The notes under the pieces: generated by a model
The model's database searches: none
What the model saw: only the letters and a program-made list of their open reading frames with translations
What the model was told of the DNA's origin: nothing
Source: Protostelium mycophagum
Lineage: Eukaryota > Evosea > Variosea > Protosteliida > Protosteliaceae
Direction of reading: 5' to 3'
Assembly: GCA_002081555.1 (NCBI GenBank)
Contig: KV920963.1
Span: forward strand, 40,727 to 104,726
DNA length: 64,000 nucleotides
Shown here: piece by piece, positions 57,055 to 64,000 of the stretch
How the letters are laid out: each line of letters begins with the position of its first letter
Position numbering within the stretch: the first letter of the stretch is position 1
Program-made: the position numbers and the translations under genes

Positions 57055-59146
57055 CTCTGGCAGTTTTGGCTGAAAATGAACTGAGAAGGAAGGAAATATA
57101 CACCTCACCAAAATCACCTTAAGTTTCCTGATGTCACAACTCGGCAAATATTTCTTGTCATCCAGATCTTCAAGCAGCCCTATTCGCATGTTTAAATGGT
57201 CTTGTTGACACGCGCAAGGCTAAATATTGCACCAGAAATAAAAAATGGGCATGATTGCAGAAAACCTTTTCTATCTAGAATTTTGAGTTTTGAGATTACT
57301 TCAGTAAGCTGGTTGCAAATCTGACGGAATGATTGATCCTGCTCACTCACAGTGCAAAACTACAGTGAAAAATATTGTATAACATTACAACAGTTTCCCA
57401 GTTGGCTCAATTGCGCAAAATTGAGCTGTTGCTATGGAGTTAACGTTCTGCTTTAAGAGATTGGAAAGGGAATCTTCCAGTGGGAACCGGGACAGTGTCT
57501 TGATATTTTGGATATCTTGGATCCACAAGAATTATAGGAAGGTTTGTTTTTTATTCCCTTGTACAATATGATGAAGTTGTAGCAAATCAATTCATGTATA
57601 AAAGTGGCGCTTCAAAAAAAGCTTATGTGCTTGACACACTCAAAAAATGTATCATAAATTGAGTTATTGCACAGCAGTTTCAATTTCCTGGTAGCAACGC
57701 ATTAAGTCCATAGCAACAGCTTAATGCCAATAATAGGGACAAATTGTGGAGCGCAACCTTAGCAAAAGAACTCTGTGTTTCTCACAGTAAGTAGTGTCCT
57801 TGTCAAGATTTCCATTGGGGTGGTGGTGGGTATTCTGACAATCAACTGACACTTGGCAGGTTGTAAAAATGCTTTTAGAAGATGGAAAATATGACCCCTC
57901 TGATAGTGGTGATGACCCTGTCATTCTTGCAAATATCAACTGGGTCAAGTTGTTGCTTCCTAGGAGCAAATAAATCCAATCCCTGGATGTGGCTGTGGGA
58001 ACTCTGTGCTTGCTCAAAAGTCTAATTTGTTGATCATTAGAAGATGTGCCATAATCTTCTCTATGAGGGAGGCAGTGTTGAAGTTTTTAATGATTTGACA
58101 AATGTCTTGTTTGCTGTTGCTCATTGTTGAAGTTCAAATCACAAATAACAATGTGATGCTATTTGTGTGATTAATCCATCAAATTTTTTAACAAGGCATT
58201 GTATGATGCTTAATATGACCATTCAAATGTCTCAAGAACTGAACAGAAAATAACCATAGTAATAACTGTTGTTATGTACAGCAAATCAATCACTGGCCAC
58301 ACTCTCTACCAGGTCATTTTCAAATTGTTTCTAATCTCCTCTCTAATATCCAGTTTTTATTTACAGATTGTTCATTACTTTTACAAAGGATAGATACCAG
58401 GATCAAATTAAAATCACACAAACAATATATTTTTTGAACTACTTTTTTATGTTTTGTTTCTGCTAAATATCTGTTTTTTGCACAGAAACAGAAACTTTTC
58501 TGGTGTGTGCTGGGTTTCTGTACTGAAGGGGCAAGTAGGATGTATTCTGTGTATTTAAGGGTTAAATTAATGATGAGTGATGATAGGTTGTAGTTACTCA
58601 AGACACAATAACATTAGAACACGCTTCATTGTGCCATTATCAGAAAGACCCCAATTGGGCCAAATGCATTTGAGTTAGGATATAAGACAATGTTATTAAA
58701 TCCTAACACATTTCAATTTGGTTCACCTTCTTTATAAGCGACCTTCTATAAACTGTAATATATTTCAAATTATCACATTTTCATATAGTAGAAGTATTGA
58801 AAATTTCATTTCAGAATGGATTTATGGACATCCTTGATGTTGGATCATATTAACGAAGAGATCAATGATCTCATTCCGTGATAGGATGGTGGCTGAAGGT
58901 ATTTGGCAGTTCGTATATCACAGCTGAGATCCTGTTTTTGTCCCTGCATAGATAAATTGCTAATTATATTTCTGTACACCCACACCATTCATCCTTTTCA
59001 AGCCAAAATCCCGACTTGCGGGGGCACTTAATTGCGAGCCTTCCTTCAGTGATGGTATCATCTATCTTGGCTGAATCATTCTGCAATGGTAAATTTCTTT
59101 GTGAACTTTTGGGCTTGTCTTTAGCTTCATTACTGAGGCAATAATA
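57055..59146. other. Gene-poor 2-kb interval
   Basis: AT-rich DNA with no convincing gene, unusual in such a compact window. It holds the decayed ankyrin exon copy at 57841-57940. 58985-59146 may include the last exon of the receptor kinase: a further frame reaching about 58965 is possible but has a stop at the join. A short imperfect inverted repeat around TTAGGAT...ATCCTAA lies at about 58661-58710. Confidence 0.5.
57841..57940 (+). pseudogene. Decayed copy of an ankyrin exon plus intron end from the CBM48-ankyrin gene
   Basis: This 100-bp stretch aligns without gaps to 16024-16123, with about 14 mismatches by eye. It includes the last 18-20 nt of the upstream intron and its CAG acceptor, then V-V-K-M-L-L-E-D-G. 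It has lost the surrounding exons. The copied intron sequence shows a DNA-level duplication, not a reverse-transcribed copy. No open, spliced gene surrounds it. Confidence 0.7.
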
Positions 59147-62100
59147 TTATATTATTATCTTGAAATATGAGATTACCTCAATTATATTGGATAACTGTCG
59201 GTATAAAACCTGAAAATTACATCTCTCTACAGGGACCTCTTCCCAGCTGTACTATGTCACATAATGTTGGTTTGTACGTTGCAACAATTACCAACTGTCC
59301 GTGATGGCGTCTATCTTTTGATTCGCTAATGGGCAGGGTCTACCCCCTCCTTTGACAAATATGGCCACCTTGAATTATTAATTTTAGAAATTCAACATTA
59401 TTTTACCTCCTCGTTGCTTTTATCTCCGTAAGGAACCGCTCCATCGCTGAATAATTCCCTGAAAAAGCGAGTGAGACTACAGATAATTTGATTGAGATCA
59501 TATTCCTCACCATAATAAGACACCAAATGACCAGACATCTGTGTGAACGCTGTATCGTTCTTTAGATATCACTTCAGGTGCCTATAATTCCTCAGTTTTC
59601 TCATCCATTTTCTATTAATGTTGGGTGATGCGTCATCATCGTAAGGTTTACAACCAAAATAGATTTGCGGTTAGATTTAGCGATCAATGTACATTGCTTC
59701 TCTTGTACATGAAAAAAAAACTTACGTTCCATCTGACAGGTGTCTTCTCTGTAGAACGAGGCAATCTTCCGTCTACAATGGAAAGCCCTACAAAAATCAA
59801 TTTATGCTTGTTTTTGTAACGATTGTACCGAAATCTGCTATTTTCGCGACATCTTCTCGCAATAAGATATTTCGTGCAGCCAAATCACCGTGAATAACGT
59901 TGTTTGCTTGTAGGTAGCTCATCGCTTGTGCAATTTGTAACGCTCTACAATGAGTTAGAGAGAAAAGTTATTGTTGAACCTCACATTTTGACCCTAAAAT
60001 TAAATGATAGAGGCTCTCGAAGATCTCTCAGTTCAACCAAGAGGTTGGACATCATCAACTCCATCACCATACAGATTCTACCGTCGTTAAATGTCGACAA
60101 TAATTGTATGATATTGGGGTGGTGTAGACGCTGCGTAATTTCAGTCTACATTAATTACATACATGTGATACCTTTAGTGTGTGAATTTCGTGAAGAAATT
60201 GGGTGGAGTTGACACCATCGTTTAAGATTTTGACAGCTACTGGTGTAGACTGATCTAAGATACCGCGATAAACTGTTGAAAAAGCACCCTGTCCTATTTT
60301 CTCCAGTACTTCTAACTTGATTGGCTGATTCTGCAATGATCAGAAGTCATTCTTACAATATAGAATACTCACATTCAATGGAATCATGCCGAACTCAGTT
60401 GCTAAGACAACCTGAATGAATCACAAAGGCTCAGCAGATCGTATAAAAAATTACCGTTTTCCTTCGTGATAATGAGAAGATGAGGACAGCTAATATGATC
60501 ACCACCAATACAATTGCGATCGGTACTCCTTCTCTAAATCAGAAAATATACATAAGATCTGATCGTCTGAAAATTCACCAATGATGACCCCTAGAGGAGC
60601 GCTCTTCCCTGGTGTTGCTGGAGGAAGAGAATTTGCTCCATCCTGAACGACGGATCCCAAAGTGAAATTTGTCAGGTGGGTGCTGTTCTTTTTCAGAAAA
60701 GGCAAAGGGATTTATTCCAGGTACTCACCAATGACAAGCGAATCTATTTTGTGAAATCTGACGCTCAGTGGAGCATCCATTAACGCTCCATATGTTATTC
60801 AGCTCGTCCCAATATATGCATGAAACGTCATCTAGATTCGCATCCACATAAAACGGTATGTACAGAGTAATCTTATCAGCACTATTTGAGACCTACCAAG
60901 GCGTCATCATTTGCTATTGGGATGCCTGATTCACCTTGATGATGTCACCGTTGCCATTTGTCAGAGATAAACCGTAAACTGCAGCAGAGAGCTTCTCTGG
61001 TGGATTCCCGAATCCCCCCTTCTCGAAGAAAAATTGAGTGAAAACTGCCAATGACGCGTTGTAGTTTGATATTGTAGTTATTGGTACACTGCATGAAGGT
61101 TGTAATCCTTCATCCTTCATTTCTGATCGCCCAATTGAAAGGCTCACCACATCACCGGTAGTGTGTCCTCGCCTTGCGTCAAAAGCTGTCATATTGACAT
61201 TTGTAGTGCTGAAATTGATGGGGTTGTTCGATGAAGAGTTCAAGAATACTGAAGCAACTATTGAATTGATGGCAGGTGCATCTACGTGATTTTGGTTGAT
61301 CTGAAAAACATTAATGTCAATCACAATCTCCACTCATTTTCAGACCTGTTGTAAATCATCTCGAGCCTTGGATTCTGTGATGGGCTGCATTGGAATAATA
61401 TGTGAGTTGGTTGAAAGGAATTCTGTAGTAATATTGTGGGTAGAAGTCATGGTTGATAACTCTCCTGTCGAGGGGGTCCCAGTGATAACAGGAGGTTCGC
61501 TCGTGACGTCCGAAATGGCTGTAGTTGAGTATGTTGTTGAGCTTGTATATGTCGAAAACGTGGTAACAATGCTCGAAGGTATTGGTGAGCTTGATGTAAG
61601 GCTGGTTGAGGATACTGTAGAGCTCTCAGACAATAACTCCGAGCTAGTCGAAGGGGTAGTAGAGCTGGAAGGTGACATTTCCAAGCTTGAAGACGATGTT
61701 ATCTGGCTGGAGGGTGGTGTTGTTGAGCTTAAAGGAGACGATGTTGTTGTGGTAATGGGCGTAGAGACAGGAGATGTTGTGTAACTTGAGTTCATAGGTG
61801 ATGTTGTGAGGCTGGTAGACGATGTGATAGAGCTTGAAGACGATATTGTTGAGGCAGTTGAGTGTGCGGTAGAGCTGGGATACGATGTTTCCGAGCTTAT
61901 AGACGATGTTGTAAGGCTGTCAAATGATGTCGTCGGACTTGAAGATGTTGTGGATCTCGTGGAACTTGTGGAAGATGTTGGAGAGCTGGTCGAAGATGAT
62001 ATGGTTGGTGTTGTAGATGAGGTTGTCGAGATCGTCGAGGGTTGAGTCAGGGTTGATGATGATAAACAATTGGGTTTTCCACCACAATTGATGGTCGATG

Positions 62101-63317
62101 CTGTGTATGTACAAAACGAGATGATAGCATTGGTCAAGGATGACCAAGTGCAAGCCAAAGAGAAATCATCTGTTGTGATCGTTGTAGATTGGCTCAAATA
62201 AATTAGAGTATCCAGGGTTATTCCCAAAATGTTTTGGCTGCCTGGGAAAGTCAGCAGCGAAACGTTTCGCAAGATTATATATCCTCACCTCCATTACTAA
62301 AGTAGAGAGCATAATCTCCTGACACCGCGTTCAAAAAAGAAGAATTTCGAATGTCTGAATTTCCAGCTATGTACAGAGCTGTTGTAGCTCCACTGTTGGC
62401 CGCGCCTTCAGAGAATTCACAATTGTAGATCCTGGTAAACGCGATTGTAGATGTTACAGCAACACCTGAAATCATTACTGAACTTGCCATATCATATCCT
62501 TTAAAAAATACAACTAACCTGCGGCGTACTGAGAGGCTGCATTTTGAATGAAATGACTGTCGTAGATGGACACACTGCCTGTTGCTAACAGAGCCGTGCC
62601 GCTGTTTTGCTTGAAGTAGGAGTTGTATATCTGAGCGGTAACCGCCGAAATCGAATATGTGGTGTCTGAACAAGCGGCGAAGGTACTGTTGTAGATTGTC
62701 AAATTCCCCCCAGCCGTCACTTTGACGTTCGATAAATTGGTTGATTGGAATTGAAGTGGGCAAGATGCGTCCGTGGTGAGGGTATTTGGGCTTCCGCTGG
62801 GCCCGGCCAAGTTGCTCCCAGTGAATGCGATCCATTTTGTTGGATTACATGATGAGAAGGTAAAATTGTTGGTCGAGGAAGAAGATATCACATTTACGGT
62901 GTCTGTGCTGGTGATCTTGAGGGTGCCACTTGATATTTGAACAGAATTGAGGGTGATCTGTTCGTCTGCATCAGCGCTGATGATCAATTTGAGCTGTAAC
63001 TCACACTCCTGAAATTGCTAAATGTGTAGTCTGCTGATAAGTTGTAACCAGCTCCAATCAAAACGAGATCCATAAAAGCCCCAGAAATGAATGTTGGTGC
63101 ATCTAATGAATCTACCTTCACGGTAATTGTCTGGCAGCCTCTCAACACCGCCGCCGCGATCGCTGTATGATGTCAAAGAACACCTAGTTTAAGAATATGT
63201 ACCACTGCGGAGTCTGGTAGGCAGAACGACTCCTGGATAGTTAGATAGAGAATCATCGCAGCTCTGTCCGGCACAGATGATCACTAGGGATGCCAAGAGG
63301 ATCACCTGCAAGCGCAT
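59147..63317 (-). CDS. Receptor kinase: beta-helix-like ectodomain, Ser/Thr stalk, GAIN/GPS motif, TM, TKL kinase
   Basis: ATG 63317 ([16 protein letters not shown]) is a signal peptide. Exons to 62280 give short repeating strands with N-S-Y-F, I-Y-N-S-T-F and I-Y-N-C-E-F, as in right-handed beta-helix (pectin-lyase-like) proteins. A Ser/Thr-rich stalk of about 190 residues follows (62060-61440). Next comes a region ending in the GPS motif: C-I-Y-W-D-E...W-S-V-N-G-C (about 60770-60830) and C-H-C-T-H-L-T-N-F-T, with the His-Leu-Thr cleavage triplet at 60670-60678. A hydrophobic helix is at about 60480-60540. The kinase has [24 protein letters not shown] (Gly for the usual Arg), [16 protein letters not shown] and C-W. 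The 3' end is uncertain: TAA 59147-59149 is the read-through choice. Catalytic Lys and both Asp are present, so it should be active. Confidence 0.8.
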
Positions 63318-64000
63318 GGCGAGAATGAAAAGAGAAGCACAACACCCTCTTCACGAAATCCACCGATACGTTTTTTTACCTACCTTAACCCATAAATTAC
63401 GCGATTATTAGCGGATGCAACCGTGCGGATTTTCCGTTCTGCAGAAATAAGTACCATCTGCAACGATCTGATCAGGCCATTTGATTTAAGTTCTTTTTTT
63501 GCTCAAAATGGGATGAATTGTGCTTAAGTGTGCTGATCAAGCCATTTGGGTGAGCACGGAAATGCTTTAGAGAAGACTGAAGATACAGACATAGAATCGG
63601 GTAGTTTGACGAGCATCCAAATTATAGACCTGAATAACAGTGATGAGGATAATCAACAGATTAAAAATACTGGAATCAACTAACACAATAAAAATAAAAC
63701 ATGTATACTCACACTTGTTGGACAAAAAAATCAAGACCCACAACTCAAACGAAAACTATTGGAAATGAGAAAAAAAATACGGAAAATATACCTAGGTTGT
63801 GCTCAAAGGAAACCAAAATGCAGATAAAAATACACACATAGAAATCAAGCATAGAACACAGAATTACAATATCACAACAGATATACCTACAGTTTTTCAT
63901 AAAGAAAGATAACAGAGCATGGATTCACCATACAAGAAAAGAAATATTGGACCAATTTCTGGGTATCCAAAGGAAACATTGGCTAGCAAAAGGAAAACGA
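63318..64000 (+). other. A-rich right edge; possible start of another gene or decayed element
   Basis: From about 63590 the plus strand is strongly A-rich and T-poor. One frame reads L-N-N-S-D-E-D-N-Q-Q-I-K-N then stops at 63681, and others open with stops between (for example V-V-L-K-G-N-Q-N-A-D-K, and ATG 63919 M-D-S-P-Y-K-K-R running off the end). Such strand bias with broken frames recalls the coding strand of retroelements. No diagnostic domain is seen. The left part (63318-63500) is the kinase promoter. Confidence 0.3.

Noticed and set aside
61314-62045. Long plus-strand frames rich in Val/Glu/Asp
   Set aside because: They are the antisense of the Ser/Thr-rich stalk of the receptor kinase, whose codon bias keeps the opposite strand open.
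1-64000. CRISPR arrays, rRNA or prokaryotic operons
   Set aside because: No regular spaced repeats, rRNA signatures or intron-free operons were seen; the window is eukaryotic.

Overview
This window is nuclear DNA from a free-living, intron-rich eukaryote. Genes carry many short GT-AG introns (mostly about 35-60 nt) and are packed tightly: convergent stop codons lie as little as 21 bp apart and divergent starts about 115-200 bp apart. The gene content suggests an amoebozoan, perhaps a protosteloid or variosean amoeba: a cytosolic hybrid histidine kinase, a copine, TKL-type kinases, a TALE homeodomain protein, secreted carboxylesterase and EGF/GPI surface proteins, and histone H3 with divergent variants. 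The organism assignment is inference. No rRNA, tRNA, CRISPR or prokaryotic operon is seen.

Layout. 1-541: 3' end of a TKL kinase gene (+). 563-2293: TALE homeobox (-). 2848-5539: TMEM135-like membrane protein (+). 5638-7908: WDR18/Ipi3 (+). 8327-8624: small unknown protein (+). 9169-11085: SAM methyltransferase of a type I associate with giant DNA viruses (+). 11106-about 14120: ankyrin-Sec7-PH Arf exchange factor (-). 15260-17077: CBM48 joined to ankyrin repeats (+). 17486-21243: hybrid histidine kinase (+). 21492-22009: small basic protein (-). 22204-24442: membrane-anchored aspartic protease (+). 24624-25175: divergent, probably centromeric histone H3 (-). 25291-27636: copine (+). 27844-42657: TRRAP/Tra1 (-), about a quarter of the window. 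42933-44328: PAQR/adiponectin-receptor-like protein (-). 45075-48719: eIF3c (+). 48779-49454: BART-domain protein (-). 49578-51558: Sec14-like/RhoGAP (+). 51901-52359: histone H3 (+). 52615-54639: carboxylesterase (-). 55410-57054: secreted EGF protein with a likely GPI anchor (-). 59147-63317: receptor kinase (-). The right edge is A-rich and may be a decayed mobile element.

Together: the first 52 kb is mainly housekeeping and signalling: ribosome assembly and translation (WDR18, eIF3c), chromatin (TRRAP, two H3 genes), membrane traffic and small GTPases (Arf GEF, BART protein, RhoGAP, copine). The last 11 kb is a run of minus-strand genes for secreted or surface proteins, interrupted by about 2 kb of gene-poor DNA that holds a decayed copy of an exon from the CBM48-ankyrin gene 40 kb away.

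Most striking: the receptor kinase reads as signal peptide, beta-helix-like repeats, Ser/Thr stalk, a GAIN/GPS-type autoproteolysis motif with its His-Leu-Thr cleavage triplet, one membrane helix and a TKL kinase. Other leads are the divergent H3, the CBM48-ankyrin fusion, the virus-like methyltransferase with an RD-rich tail, hairpin-forming intron insertions, and recurring intron signatures (GAAATTTC palindromes, CGTTGTAG acceptors). Exon joins were inferred by eye from frame and GT-AG signals; none has transcript support here.
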